DNA of 64,000 bases from Streptomyces mutabilis (lineage in GTDB: Bacteria; Actinomycetota; Actinomycetes; Streptomycetales; Streptomycetaceae). A program made the translations under genes and the position numbers. Below, one piece after another: positions 19,555-28,267 of the stretch (position 1 is its first letter; each line of letters starts with the position of its first letter). The notes below the pieces were generated by a model, which did not search any database, was not told the origin of the DNA, and saw nothing but the letters and a program-made list of their open reading frames with translations. The DNA lies in NCBI RefSeq assembly GCF_014649815.1, contig NZ_BMTT01000005.1:1-64000 (forward strand). The letters are read 5' to 3'.

Positions 19555-20595
19555 TCAGCCGTGGGGCAGGATCACCGCGCGGCCGTTGACCTTGCCTCCG
19601 TGGAGCCGCTCGTACGCGAGCGGTGCGTCGTCCAGGGAGTACGTCTCGGTGTGCACGGACACGGCACCCGAGCGGGCCAGGTTCAGCACTTCGATCAGCT
19701 CGCCGCGGCTGCCCCAGTAGGGGGCGCTGACGGACACCTCGAAGGGCAGCAGGCCGAAGCCGACGGGGATCGATCCGCCGCCGATGCCGACCAGGGTGAC
19801 ATCGCCCTCCACGGCCGCGACGGCGCCCGCGGTCCTGACGGTCGGCGCCGCACCGACGAAGTCGAACACGGCCTCGGCGCCGAGACCGCCGGTGAGTTCA
19901 CGCACCGCGTCCGCCGCCTTCTCGTCCGACAGCACCGCCTCGTGGGCGCCCACCTCGCGGGCGAGACGCAGCTTGTCCTCGCTGACGTCGAGGGCGACGA
20001 CCCGGGCGGAGGTCAGCGCGCGCAGCAACTGGATGGCGACGTGACCGAGGCCGCCGGCGCCGATGACCACCGCGGTCGACCCGGGGACCAGCTTGGGCAG
20101 CGACCGCTTGACGGCGTGGTACGGCGTCAGCCCGGCGTCGGTCAGCGGCACCGCCGCGACCGGGTCCAGTCCGTCCAGCGGGACCAGGTGCCGGGGGTCG
20201 TCGACGAGCAGGTACTCGGCCATGGACCCGGGACGCCCGAGCCCCGGCGGGTGGATGCCCAGCTCGCCGGCGCGCAGGCAGTAGTTCTCCTTGCCCTCGG
20301 CGCACTTGGCGCAGGCGCCGCAGCCCCAGGGGCCGTACACGGCGACCGCGTCGCTCTCGTTCAGTCCGGTCACCCCGTCGCCGAGCGCGGCCACCGTGCC
20401 GACGCCCTCGTGGCCGAGGGTCAGCGGCAGCTCGTACGGGAAGCCCTCCGCGGGCCAGCCCATCACCGCGATGTCGGAGTGGCAGACGCCGGCGGCGGTG
20501 ACCTCCAGCAGCACTTGGCCGGGGCCGGGCTCGGGGTCGCGGACCGTGACCACCTCGGGCGGGGCCCCGATGGTGCGGTACTGAAGTGCCTTCAT
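19555..20595 (-). CDS. Zinc-dependent NAD(P) alcohol dehydrogenase
   Basis: A 346-residue medium-chain dehydrogenase. Catalytic zinc ligands are Cys in AAGVCHSDIAV (about 38), His-Glu in TLGHEGVGTVA and a later Asp/Cys. The structural zinc cluster is visible in CGACAKCAEGKENYC (about 93-108). The Rossmann motif is VIGAGGLGHVAIQLL (about 178). It is most like bacterial AdhP/AdhA-type enzymes that interconvert primary alcohols and aldehydes. It lies 41 bp downstream of an SDR gene and the tetR gene in the same direction, forming a probable autoregulated operon. Confidence 0.9.
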   Translation of the reverse strand: MKALQYRTIGAPPEVVTVRDPEPGPGQVLLEVTAAGVCHSDIAVMGWPAEGFPYELPLTLGHEGVGTVAALGDGVTGLNESDAVAVYGPWGCGACAKCAEGKENYCLRAGELGIHPPGLGRPGSMAEYLLVDDPRHLVPLDGLDPVAAVPLTDAGLTPYHAVKRSLPKLVPGSTAVVIGAGGLGHVAIQLLRALTSARVVALDVSEDKLRLAREVGAHEAVLSDEKAADAVRELTGGLGAEAVFDFVGAAPTVRTAGAVAAVEGDVTLVGIGGGSIPVGFGLLPFEVSVSAPYWGSRGELIEVLNLARSGAVSVHTETYSLDDAPLAYERLHGGKVNGRAVILPHG

Positions 20596-20636
20596 GGTCG
20601 TACTCCTTCGTTCCTCCCCCGGGTGGGTGAATGACC

Positions 20637-21422
20637 TCAGACGGCGGTGTAGGCGCCGTCGACCAGGTGGTAGCTGCCGGCGACGAACGACGCCCGGTCC
20701 GACAGCAGGAAGGCGATCAGCTCGGCCACCTCCTCGGAGCGTCCGAGCCGGCCGGCCGGGTGCAGGGCGACCAGACCGTTGTAGGCGGCCTCGTCCATGG
20801 TCTTCAGCAGCGGGGTGTCGATGAAGCCGGGGCCGACCGCGTTGACCCGGATGCCCTTGGCGGCGTATTCGGCGGCCGCGGCCTTCGTCAGCCCGACCAC
20901 GCCGTGCTTGGCGGCGACGTAGGCGGGGGAGCCGGCGAAGCCGACCGAGCCGAGGATGGAGGCGACGTTGACGATGGCGCCGCCGTCGCCGGCCGCCTCC
21001 ATGGCGGGCAGTTCGTAGCGCATCGAGTGGAAGACGCCGTCGAGGTTGGTGCGTACGACGCGGTTGTACGCGTCCACGTCGTACTCGCCGGTCGGGGCGC
21101 TCGGGCCGCCGATCCCGGCGTTGTTCACGGCGAGGTCCAGGCCGCCGTAGGTGTCGACGGCGAACTTCACGGCGGCCTCGACGGACTCCGGACGGGTCAC
21201 GTCCAGCTCGACGGCCGCCGCGCGGATGCCCGCCGCCGCCAGCTCGGCTGCGGCCTTCTCGGCGCCCTCGGCGTTGTAGTCGGCGACGACGACGTTCGCG
21301 CCGCCGGCGCCGAGGCGGCGGGCGGTGGCCAGGCCGATTCCGGAGGCCGCGCCGGTGACGAGGGCGGTGCGGCCGGTGAACTCGGCGGCGTCGGCGGTGG
21401 GGGTGGTGCTGGTGGTGCTCAT
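20637..21422 (-). CDS. SDR family NAD(P)-dependent oxidoreductase
   Basis: A 261-residue classical short-chain dehydrogenase. The cofactor motif TGAASGIGLATAR is at about residue 24, and NNAGIGG at about 104. The catalytic Ser is in VASILGSVG and the Tyr-Lys pair in YVAAKHG (about residues 166-170). GPGFIDTPL fits the post-catalytic loop. It is related to 3-oxoacyl-ACP reductase-like and glucose dehydrogenase-like SDRs, and the substrate is unknown. It lies between the tetR gene (10 bp) and the alcohol dehydrogenase gene (41 bp). Confidence 0.9.
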   Translation of the reverse strand: MSTTSTTPTADAAEFTGRTALVTGAASGIGLATARRLGAGGANVVVADYNAEGAEKAAAELAAAGIRAAAVELDVTRPESVEAAVKFAVDTYGGLDLAVNNAGIGGPSAPTGEYDVDAYNRVVRTNLDGVFHSMRYELPAMEAAGDGGAIVNVASILGSVGFAGSPAYVAAKHGVVGLTKAAAAEYAAKGIRVNAVGPGFIDTPLLKTMDEAAYNGLVALHPAGRLGRSEEVAELIAFLLSDRASFVAGSYHLVDGAYTAV

Positions 21423-21432
21423 GGTGTGGTTC

Positions 21433-22098
21433 TCACTCTTCGGTGGTGCTGTCGGGGGTCGCGGCCGCGGCCTCCGTAGTCAGGGCGTCGTAGGCCCGCT
21501 CCACGAGGGCGGCGAGGTCTGCGGCTCCCGAGTCCCGCTCGTCGCCGCGCGCCCACAGACGCATGGCGGCGATCAGGACTCCGGCGGCGGCGTCGACGAG
21601 GGCTGCCGGGCGTATGTCCCGCGCGTCGTCGGTGCCGAGCCGGTCGGCGACGATGCGGATCGACTCCTCCTGGGCGTCGACCCGGATCCGCTGGTAGGCG
21701 GCGAACAGGTCGGGCTCGCTGTCGGCCAGGGCCAACAGCCGGCGCATCCTGGGACGGACGTGCCAGGCCGGGTCGCCCGGGTCGGTCAACCAGTCGCGCA
21801 CCGCCCTGCGGTAGGCGAGCAGGGGCGGCTCGTCGGCGGGCCGGGACCGCAGCAACGCGTTGATGCGGTCGCCGTCCCGGCGGACGAAGTCGAGTGCGGC
21901 GTCCTCCTTGCCGGCGAAGTGCCGGCTGAACGTGCGGCGCGTGACGTCGGCGCGCTCGGCGATGGCCTCCACCGTGGTCGCGGCCGATCCGCGCTCCAGG
22001 ATCAGGTCGCAGGCGGCGGTGGCGAGCGCGTCGCGGGTCCGCAGCGCCTTGCGCTGCCGCCGGTCGCCGGAGGCGGGGGAGGGCTTCGTTGCCGTCAT
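21433..22098 (-). CDS. TetR/AcrR family transcriptional regulator
   Basis: A 221-residue repressor. The N-terminal HTH is RTRDALATAACDLILERGSA, then TTVEAIAERADVTRRTFSRHF (about residues 20-62). The C-terminal ligand domain is helical, including WHVRPRMRRLLALADSEPDL and a final LVERAYDALT helix. ATG at 22098; the GGAGG sequence lies unusually close to it, so the true start could differ. It heads the tetR-SDR-ADH operon. Two overlapping palindromes 23-58 bp upstream are likely its operators, implying autoregulation and possibly control of the divergent gene at 22256. Confidence 0.9.
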   Translation of the reverse strand: MTATKPSPASGDRRQRKALRTRDALATAACDLILERGSAATTVEAIAERADVTRRTFSRHFAGKEDAALDFVRRDGDRINALLRSRPADEPPLLAYRRAVRDWLTDPGDPAWHVRPRMRRLLALADSEPDLFAAYQRIRVDAQEESIRIVADRLGTDDARDIRPAALVDAAAGVLIAAMRLWARGDERDSGAADLAALVERAYDALTTEAAAATPDSTTEE

Positions 22099-22120
22099 GC
22101 CTCCGAGCGTACACCCGAAA

Positions 22121-22156
22121 ATGTCCCATCGGGACATGTGACCCAATGGGACATGT
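22121..22156. promoter_or_regulatory. Two overlapping palindromes, probable TetR operators
   Basis: ATGTCCCATCGGGACAT (22121-22137) is a perfect palindrome with 7-base arms. It overlaps a second, imperfect palindrome from ACATGT (22134-22139) through CCCAATGGG to ACATGT (22151-22156). Both share the half-site TCCCAT/ATGGGA. They lie between the tetR operon and the divergent small gene. Confidence 0.7.
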
Positions 22157-22187
22157 TGACTGGTGCGTCGGACGCTGTTCCGGGGTC

Positions 22188-22212
22188 GTGTGCCACGCGG
22201 CGCCACGGGTAC
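22188..22212 (+). promoter_or_regulatory. SigB-type promoter upstream of the small gene at 22256
   Basis: GTGT (22188-22191), 15 bases, then GGGTAC (22207-22212), matching GNNT-N14-16-GGGTAY. It is 44 bp upstream of the ATG and just downstream of the TetR-type palindromes. Confidence 0.55.
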
Positions 22213-22255
22213 CCGGCCCGCAGTTCGGACCGAACACCTCGAGGAGGAGGACCGC

Positions 22256-22492
22256 ATGACCAGCGGCACGGAGACCGGCGGCGTGACCGGCACGCAGGAC
22301 AAGGACTACAACCTGATCTGGTACGTCGAGTCGTGCCTGAACAACGCGCTGCGCCTGGAGACGTACATCCAGGACGCCGAGCGCAACAAGGACACCGAGG
22401 TCGCGGAACTGTTCCGCAAGGCGCAGGCGGACAGCCGCAAGGGCGCCGAACTGGGCAAGGGGCTGCTGCGCGCGCGTCTCAACGCCGGCTGA
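22256..22492 (+). CDS. Small conserved hypothetical protein, 78 aa
   Basis: A small soluble, mainly helical protein (MTSGTETGGVTGTQDKDYN, then LIWYVESCLNNALRLETYI, AELFRKAQADSRKGAELGK). The pattern of two amphipathic helices resembles a half ferritin-like or four-helix unit that could dimerise, but no metal-binding set is evident. It has one Cys. A strong ribosome binding site (GAGGAGGAGG) precedes the ATG. A SigB-type promoter and a following terminator make it a one-gene unit. I know of similar small streptomycete proteins but no function. Confidence 0.75.
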   Translation: MTSGTETGGVTGTQDKDYNLIWYVESCLNNALRLETYIQDAERNKDTEVAELFRKAQADSRKGAELGKGLLRARLNAG

Positions 22493-22507
22493 CCAGCCCC
22501 GCCATCC

Positions 22508-22551
22508 GCCGGGGCCCGGGCACCCGATGAGCCGGGTGGCCGGGCCCCGGC
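22508..22551 (+). terminator. Strong hairpin terminator after the small gene
   Basis: 18-base arms (22508-22525 and 22534-22551) pair with one mismatch around an 8-base loop, 16 bp after the stop codon. Confidence 0.8.
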
Positions 22552-22583
22552 GTGCGGACTGCCGCGAAACGGGTGACCGGCAT

Positions 22584-22609
22584 GTGTCGGACGCTCCGGG
22601 GTGGGGTAC
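22584..22609 (+). promoter_or_regulatory. SigB-type promoter upstream of catalase
   Basis: GTGT (22584-22587), 16 bases, then GGGTAC (22604-22609). The leader to the catalase ATG would be about 80 bases. SigB control of a catalase is known in S. coelicolor (catB). Confidence 0.6.
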
Positions 22610-22696
22610 CCGGGGCGCCCATGTGCGCGGCTTACGGCCGCCTCGCAGCTCAGGGCCGCGTCCGAGGGCGGCCACGAGTCGAAGGAGCCCACGAAC

Positions 22697-24355
22697 ATGA
22701 CGGACGTATCGAGCCAGGGACCCGCCCCCGGCGACGACCGCAAGGTGCTCACCAACCGACAAGGGCACCCCGTCTACGACAACCAGAACCAGCGCACGGT
22801 CGGCGCGCGCGGCCCCGCCACGCTGGAGAACTACCAGTTCCTGGAGAAGATCAGCCACTTCGACCGCGAGCGCATCCCCGAGCGGGTCGTGCACGCCCGC
22901 GGAGTGACCGCCTACGGCTACTTCGAAGCGTACGGGGCATGGGGCGACGAGCCCATCGACCGCTACACCCGGGCCAAGCTGTTCCAGGAGCGGGGCAAGC
23001 GCACCGACCTCGCCGTGCGGTTCTCCACCGTCATCGGCGGACGCGACTCCGCCGAGACGGCCCGCGACCCCCGAGGCTTCGCGGTGAAGTTCTACACCGA
23101 GGACGGCAACTGGGACCTCGTCGGCAACAACCTCGCCGTCTTCTTCATCCGCGACGCGATCAAGTTCCCGGACGTCATCCACGCCCTCAAGCCGGACCCC
23201 GTGACCTTCACGCAGCAGCCCCGGCGCATCTTCGACTTCATGTCGCAGACGCCGGAGTCCATGCACATGCTGATCAACCTGTTCAGTCCGCGCGGCATCC
23301 CGGCGGACTACCGCCACCAGCAGGGCTTCGGCGTCAACACCTACAAGTGGGTCAACGCGGCGGGGGAGACCAAGCTCGTCAAGTACCACTGGATGCCCAA
23401 GCAGGGCGTCCGCAGCATGACCGAGGAGGACGCGGCCAACGTCCAGGCCCACGACCTCGGCCACGCCACCAAGGACCTCTACGACGCCGTCACGCGCGGC
23501 GACTACCCCGAGTGGGAACTGCTCGTCCAGATGATGGACGACCACGACCACCCGGAGCTGGACTTCGACCCGCTCGACGACACCAAGACCTGGCCGGAGC
23601 AGGAGTTCCCGGCGAAGCCGGTCGGCCGGATGGTGCTCGACCGGATGCCGGACAACTACTTCGCCGAGAACGAGCAGATCTCCTTCGGCACCGGCGTCCT
23701 CGTCGACGGTCTCGACTTCTCCGACGACAAGATGCTGGTCGGCCGCACCTTCTCGTACAGCGACACCCAGCGCTACCGGGTCGGCCCGAACTACCTCCAG
23801 CTGCCCGTCAACCAGGCCAAGAACGCCGATGTGCGCACCAACCAGCGCGACGGACTGATGGCCTACCACCAGGACGGCGGCGGCGAGAACCCGATCGTCA
23901 ACTACGAGCCGTCCATCACCGGCGGCCTGCGCGAGGCCGAGTACCCCACGCACGACGAGCAGGGACCCGAGATCCAGGGGCGGCTCACCCGCAAGCGCAT
24001 CCCGCGCACCAACGACTACATGCAGGCCGGGCAGCGCTACCTGCTGCTGGAGGAGTGGGAGCGCGACGACTTGGTGGCGAACTTCGTCAACCTGCTCTCC
24101 CAGTGCGACCGGCCGGTGCAGGAGCGCATGGTGTGGCACTTCCTGCTGGTCGAGAACGACCTCGGTCTGCGGGTCGGCGAGGGCATCGGCATCAGCCCGC
24201 AGGACGTGAAGCACCTGGAACCGCTGGCGAGCCAGGACCTCACCGACGAGGACCGCGAACGGCTGGCCAACCTCGGCAAGAATCCGCCGCGCGACGTCGA
24301 GGGCCTGACGATGACCCACTGCGTCCCGAACGAGCGGCACGTCGTCACGCGGTGA
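22697..24355 (+). CDS. Monofunctional haem catalase
   Basis: A 552-residue catalase that dismutates hydrogen peroxide to water and oxygen in the cytoplasm. The catalytic His is in [14 protein letters not shown] (residue 66), the Asn in [13 protein letters not shown], and the haem-ligating Tyr in [14 protein letters not shown] (about 355). NQKxRTVGxRGP-type N-terminal sequence and [14 protein letters not shown] are typical. It has the short C-terminal extension of clade 3-like small-subunit catalases rather than the large-subunit flavodoxin-like domain. ATG with GAAGGAGCC upstream. A SigB-type promoter precedes it, fitting a stress-induced catalase. Confidence 0.95.
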   Translation: MTDVSSQGPAPGDDRKVLTNRQGHPVYDNQNQRTVGARGPATLENYQFLEKISHFDRERIPERVVHARGVTAYGYFEAYGAWGDEPIDRYTRAKLFQERGKRTDLAVRFSTVIGGRDSAETARDPRGFAVKFYTEDGNWDLVGNNLAVFFIRDAIKFPDVIHALKPDPVTFTQQPRRIFDFMSQTPESMHMLINLFSPRGIPADYRHQQGFGVNTYKWVNAAGETKLVKYHWMPKQGVRSMTEEDAANVQAHDLGHATKDLYDAVTRGDYPEWELLVQMMDDHDHPELDFDPLDDTKTWPEQEFPAKPVGRMVLDRMPDNYFAENEQISFGTGVLVDGLDFSDDKMLVGRTFSYSDTQRYRVGPNYLQLPVNQAKNADVRTNQRDGLMAYHQDGGGENPIVNYEPSITGGLREAEYPTHDEQGPEIQGRLTRKRIPRTNDYMQAGQRYLLLEEWERDDLVANFVNLLSQCDRPVQERMVWHFLLVENDLGLRVGEGIGISPQDVKHLEPLASQDLTDEDRERLANLGKNPPRDVEGLTMTHCVPNERHVVTR

Positions 24356-24358
24356 CCC

Positions 24359-25246
24359 TCACCGGGCACGCCGGAGTGCCGCCCGGGCCGCCGTGAGGGC
24401 CTGCTCGGCGTGACCGCGTCCGAACAGCACGGCGTGCACCAGCAGCGGGAAGAGCTGGTGCACGCCCACTCGGTCGGCCCAGCCGTCGGCGAGCGGTGCC
24501 GCCTCCTCGTAGGCCGCCAGGATCAGCTCCAGGTGCGGGCAGCCGAAGAGGCGCAGCATCGCCAGGTCGGTCTCCCGGTGCCCGCCGTGCGCCGCCGGGT
24601 CGATCAGGTGCACCTGCCCGTCGGCACCCCACAGCACGTTCCCGTTCCACAGGTCACCGTGCAGCCTGGCCGGCGGCTCGCCCGGCCCCGCCAGGGCGGG
24701 CAGCAGCTCGCAGACCCGCTCGACGTCCGCCGCCTCGGCCGACCGGACGGTGCCCGAGTCCACCGCGCACCGCAGATACGGCAGCACACGGTGCTCGGCG
24801 TACCAGCGCGGCCAGTCGTCCCCAGGCTCGTTGCGCATCGGTGCGGGACCGATGTACGCGTCCTCGGGCCCGCCGGGCGGCGCCGCCCCGAACGCCGGCG
24901 CCCCGGCGGCGTGCAGGGCGGCCAGGTCCCGGCCGAAACGGGCCGCCGCCTCCGCACTCGCCCGGCCCCGCGCCACACGGTCGGTGACCAGCCAGTGCTC
25001 GTCGTCACCGTGCACCACCGGGATCCGGACCGTGCCGGAGCCGGCCAGCCAGCGCAGCCCCGCGGCCTCGGCCCGCGCCGCCTCCGCACTGTCGCCGCGC
25101 TTGACCACCACCGTGCGCCCGTCGTCGAGGGCGACCTCGGTGAGCGAACCGGACAACTGGCGTTCACCGGTCACCGAACGGCCGGTGAACTGGGCCGCGG
25201 CGGCCGAGGGCGAGGTGGCGGGGTACACGGCCGACAGACTAGCCAC
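24359..25246 (-). CDS. Fructosamine kinase family protein
   Basis: A 295-residue kinase-like protein of the fructosamine-3-kinase/ketosamine-3-kinase family, which phosphorylates sugar-amine adducts and helps remove glycation from proteins. The phosphotransferase-fold catalytic loop HGDLWNGNVLWG (about 202-213) and metal-binding LIDPAAHGGHRETDLAML (about 222-239) are intact. The nucleotide Lys is in TVVVKRGDS (about 47). The start shown is a GTG at 25246; a later GTG in the same frame is possible. It is convergent with the catalase gene, 3 bp between stops. Confidence 0.85.
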   Translation of the reverse strand: MASLSAVYPATSPSAAAAQFTGRSVTGERQLSGSLTEVALDDGRTVVVKRGDSAEAARAEAAGLRWLAGSGTVRIPVVHGDDEHWLVTDRVARGRASAEAAARFGRDLAALHAAGAPAFGAAPPGGPEDAYIGPAPMRNEPGDDWPRWYAEHRVLPYLRCAVDSGTVRSAEAADVERVCELLPALAGPGEPPARLHGDLWNGNVLWGADGQVHLIDPAAHGGHRETDLAMLRLFGCPHLELILAAYEEAAPLADGWADRVGVHQLFPLLVHAVLFGRGHAEQALTAARAALRRAR

Positions 25247-25327
25247 ACGGCGCCCACTGCGGCCGACCCGGTGAAAATCGCCCGGTACGCCGATCGAAGG
25301 CCTCGGGCACGGGGGAGCAGTGGGATT

Positions 25328-25651
25328 ATGACCAGTTCAGCGTTCCATCGCACCATCACCCTGCCCGCCCCCGTGTGCGAACAGGCCGCCCACCACCTCG
25401 AGCAGGCGGTCCACAAGGCCATCGACGGGGCCGCGACGCCCTGGCGCGCCTTCCGCGGGGCCGACGGCGACGATTTCGCCTTCTCGGTCCCGGTCGTCGA
25501 GCAGGCAGCGGGCTGTCTGCTGGTGCTGGCGGCCGAGAGCGCGCAGAGCCTGCGCCCGTCGGCCCTGCGCGCCCTGATCACCGTCGCCCTGCACCTGCGG
25601 GACGCCGCGGAAGCGGTACGCCGTCCCGCGATCCCCAGCGTGGCCTGGTGA
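25328..25651 (+). CDS. Hypothetical protein, 107 aa
   Basis: A 107-residue protein (MTSSAFHRTITLPAPVCEQ). It is mostly helical, with CEQAAHHLEQAVHKAIDGA and a C-terminal SALRALITVALHLRDAAEAV helix. It has no signal peptide or known motif. Codon use is like the neighbours, so it is likely real. No close neighbour in the same direction suggests a role. Start ATG at 25328; the upstream GGGGGAGCAGTGGG gives an acceptable ribosome binding site. Confidence 0.6.
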   Translation: MTSSAFHRTITLPAPVCEQAAHHLEQAVHKAIDGAATPWRAFRGADGDDFAFSVPVVEQAAGCLLVLAAESAQSLRPSALRALITVALHLRDAAEAVRRPAIPSVAW

Positions 25652-25778
25652 GCGGCACCGTCGCGCCAGGCGCTGTCGAGGAAGGAGACGGAAGCACCCG
25701 TGCTCCGGTCCTGAGCGCGCTCGGCTCGGCGGCACGGGTCCCGGGTTTCCGGCCGGTGGATGTGGCCGAGGCCACGCC

Positions 25779-26393
25779 GTGGACGAGAGCCGGGCCATGT
25801 TCCGTTCGGTGCGCCGCGGGCTACGGTTCTCGCCGTTCCCCTGTCCTCCCTCGACGAGCAGTTCGGACGGCCCGGCAGTGCACGCAGATCTCTCTCCCGT
25901 CATCGCGGCGACCGCCCAGTGGCTCACCCGCGCCTACCCGGCGTCGGGTGGGGCGCTGGCCTGTGCCCTGTCCGAGGCGCAGGCACGGCAGGCGGTGACG
26001 GTGGCCGCCCGACTCCGCTACCCGACCGCGATGGACGTCGGCCTGATGGGCGTGTCCGGTCCGGGGGGTTCAGCCCGCCTCGACTGGATCACCGGCGCGG
26101 ACGGCGCGGGGAGCGTGGACGTTGAGGAGGCGGCCTGGCGGAGCTGGGTGGACGAGGTCGTCGTGAGCTGGGCCGCCTGCCTGCTGACCGACCCGCAACT
26201 CGCCGCCCGCGCGGTGGCCGCGCTGGCCGAGGGCGGTACGCCCGTCGAGTTCCGCCGCCTGCTCACTCCCGACGACCGCGACCGGCGGGCGGCGGCGTTG
26301 CTGCGCCACCCCGACCTGGTCGCGCCCGTGGCCGAACTGCACCACGCCGAACTCGTCGCTCGGCTGGGCCCGGGGCAGGCGCTCGTCGCCTGA
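25779..26393 (+). CDS. Hypothetical protein
   Basis: Up to 204 residues. The conserved-looking part begins around residue 34 (VHADLSPVIAATAQWLTRAY) and contains AAWRSWVDEVVVSWAACLL and LLRHPDLVAPVAELHHAELV. It is helical and soluble with no motif I recognise. A GTG at 25878 is an equally plausible start, because the first 33 residues are Ser/Pro-rich. The GTG at 25779 has GAGG seven bases upstream. It is followed by a 162-bp convergent gap to the MFS gene, where I see no clear terminator. Confidence 0.55.
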   Translation: MDESRAMFRSVRRGLRFSPFPCPPSTSSSDGPAVHADLSPVIAATAQWLTRAYPASGGALACALSEAQARQAVTVAARLRYPTAMDVGLMGVSGPGGSARLDWITGADGAGSVDVEEAAWRSWVDEVVVSWAACLLTDPQLAARAVAALAEGGTPVEFRRLLTPDDRDRRAAALLRHPDLVAPVAELHHAELVARLGPGQALVA

Positions 26394-26555
26394 CGGGCGG
26401 CGGGGTGCGGTGCCCGCGGCGGCCCGCCGTGCCTCCCCCGGTGCCTGCTCGGCTTGCGCGCTGTGGGAAGTGCCGGTTCGGCCTGCGTGCCGCGGGGAGG
26501 GCTGTTCGGCCCACGTGACGCGAGAAGGCCCTGCTCGGCTCACGCCCCGCGAGAC

Positions 26556-27881
26556 TCAGGCCGCCGTCCCCAGCGCCGCCCGTGCCGGCGCCTCCTTGTC
26601 GCCCCGCACGGGCACCGCCCCTGCGGGCAGACGAGCCCGCAGCACGTGCCCCGCGCCGATCGTGCCGGCGATGATGAGGCCGCCCGCGATGAGGGCGCCG
26701 CGCGCGCCGGCCAGTTCCATCAGCAGGCCCAGCGCCGGCGGGCCGCCCAGGCCCCACACCGTGCCGATGCTGCCCCACACCCCGAGGACCCGGCCCCGCA
26801 TCGACGCGGGAGGGTCGGTCTGGAGGACCGCCGTACCGGCCGTGTCGGAGACGGACTCCACAACGGCCATGGGCAGCACCATCACCAGGAGGACGGCCAG
26901 CGACGGCGACAGGCCGGCCACCACCTGCAGCAGTCCGCCCACCGCGGCCAGCGCGCCCACGACCCGCACCGAGGGCCGCCGCAGCCGGGCCCCCAGGACC
27001 GCGCCGACGATGCCACCGGCGGCCAGCACCGTGGAGACCGTGCCGAACGACCCGGCGCCGCCCGCGAGCGGCCCGGTGACGAGCACCGCCAGGGTCAGCT
27101 GGTAGTTGCGCCCGAAGACCGCGCTGACCCCCGTGACACCGGCCAGCGCCAGCAGCCGGGGACGGCGGGCGAAGAAGGCCAGTCCCTCGCGCACGCCCAT
27201 GCCCTCGCGGCGCACGGCCGCCACCTGCTTGACCGCGCCCCGTGCAGGGCGCAGGAAGGGAATGACCGAGGCGACGAACAGAAACGACAAGCCATTGGCG
27301 GCGTAGGCGGCGGCCGTGCCCAGAAAACCAACGGTCACCCCCGCCAGCGCGGCGCCCGTGAGACGGCCCGCCTGGTGGACCAGCGCGCCCACCCCGATCG
27401 CGGAGGGCACGTCCTCGGCCGGGACCAGGTCGTTGCCGAGCAGCGAGCACGCCGGGCCGTCGACGGTGGCGATGACACCTGTGACGGCGGCCAGCACCAT
27501 CAAGGAGGTCACGTCCAGCCGGTCGAGCGCCACCATGAGCGCCGTCACGAACGCGATCGCGCCGAGCATCGCCTGGCTGACCGCGGCGGTCAGCTTCCGC
27601 GGCAAGCGGTCGACGGCCGCACCTCCGAACACGCTGATCAGCAGCGCCGGCGCGGCCTGGACGGACATGGACAGACCCGTCGCGGCGGCCGACCCGGTGA
27701 TCTGCAGGACCAGCAGGTTCTGCACCGTGAGCTGCATCCACGTACCGGCGTTCGAGACGAAGTTCGCGACCGACCACCAGCGCATGCTGCGGTACCTCAG
27801 TGACCGCCACGGCGAACGGGACGGTGCGGGGGTGGGAGGCGGCGGGGAGGCCGGCGGGGCGGAGGCAGGGGAAGAAGACAC
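26556..27881 (-). CDS. MFS transporter (EntS/TetA-like, MFS_3)
   Basis: A 441-residue integral membrane exporter with 12 predicted hydrophobic segments. The N-terminal signature is FVSNAGTWMQLTVQNLLVLQ, and the loop 2-3 motif GGAAVDRLPRKL is the MFS antiporter motif A variant. A gap between helices 6 and 7 contains RPARGAVKQVAAVRREGMG. MFS_3 members export siderophores, macrolides or other small molecules; the substrate is unknown. GTG start at 27881 after GAGTGG; the first 30 residues are Ser/Pro-rich and cytoplasmic. Confidence 0.85.
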   Translation of the reverse strand: MSSSPASAPPASPPPPTPAPSRSPWRSLRYRSMRWWSVANFVSNAGTWMQLTVQNLLVLQITGSAAATGLSMSVQAAPALLISVFGGAAVDRLPRKLTAAVSQAMLGAIAFVTALMVALDRLDVTSLMVLAAVTGVIATVDGPACSLLGNDLVPAEDVPSAIGVGALVHQAGRLTGAALAGVTVGFLGTAAAYAANGLSFLFVASVIPFLRPARGAVKQVAAVRREGMGVREGLAFFARRPRLLALAGVTGVSAVFGRNYQLTLAVLVTGPLAGGAGSFGTVSTVLAAGGIVGAVLGARLRRPSVRVVGALAAVGGLLQVVAGLSPSLAVLLVMVLPMAVVESVSDTAGTAVLQTDPPASMRGRVLGVWGSIGTVWGLGGPPALGLLMELAGARGALIAGGLIIAGTIGAGHVLRARLPAGAVPVRGDKEAPARAALGTAA

Positions 27882-28267
27882 AGTGCGCCACTCGAAGACG
27901 GGTCGGGGACCCGGAAGGGGAAAGGACGGGAGCGAGAAGCCGGCTGCACTGCGCGGCCGCTCCACTGAGCCGGATGACGGCGCCGACCATCGTGGCAGAA
28001 GGCTCCGGTGAGTCCTTGCCGACCCATCTCCGGTACCAGGAAAAGTAGTACCGAAGTCCCGGTGTCCCGAAGGGGACTTGGGGGCGTGAGTGGGTTTGAT
28101 CACAGGGCCGGGCCGCCCGGGCCGACGGATGCGGGCCGGCGTGACGGTGGCCACAACGTCCGGGCCGTACGGGAGGGGCCGCGGGCTGGCGTCAGAGCAT
28201 GAAAGCTGCTCGGTGGGGCACCCGGGGCACGCTCGTCAGCGCTTGCGGAGGAAGGAAGGTCGTCCTC
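27882..28267. other. Divergent intergenic region with two adjacent inverted repeats
   Basis: 386 bp between the MFS gene and the epimerase gene, with no convincing reading frame. Two neighbouring inverted repeats stand out: GGTAC (28032-28036) with GTACC (28048-28052), and AAGTCCC (28054-28060) with GGGACTT (28073-28079). They may be operator sites for a regulator of the exporter; none is encoded next to it. Confidence 0.45.
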
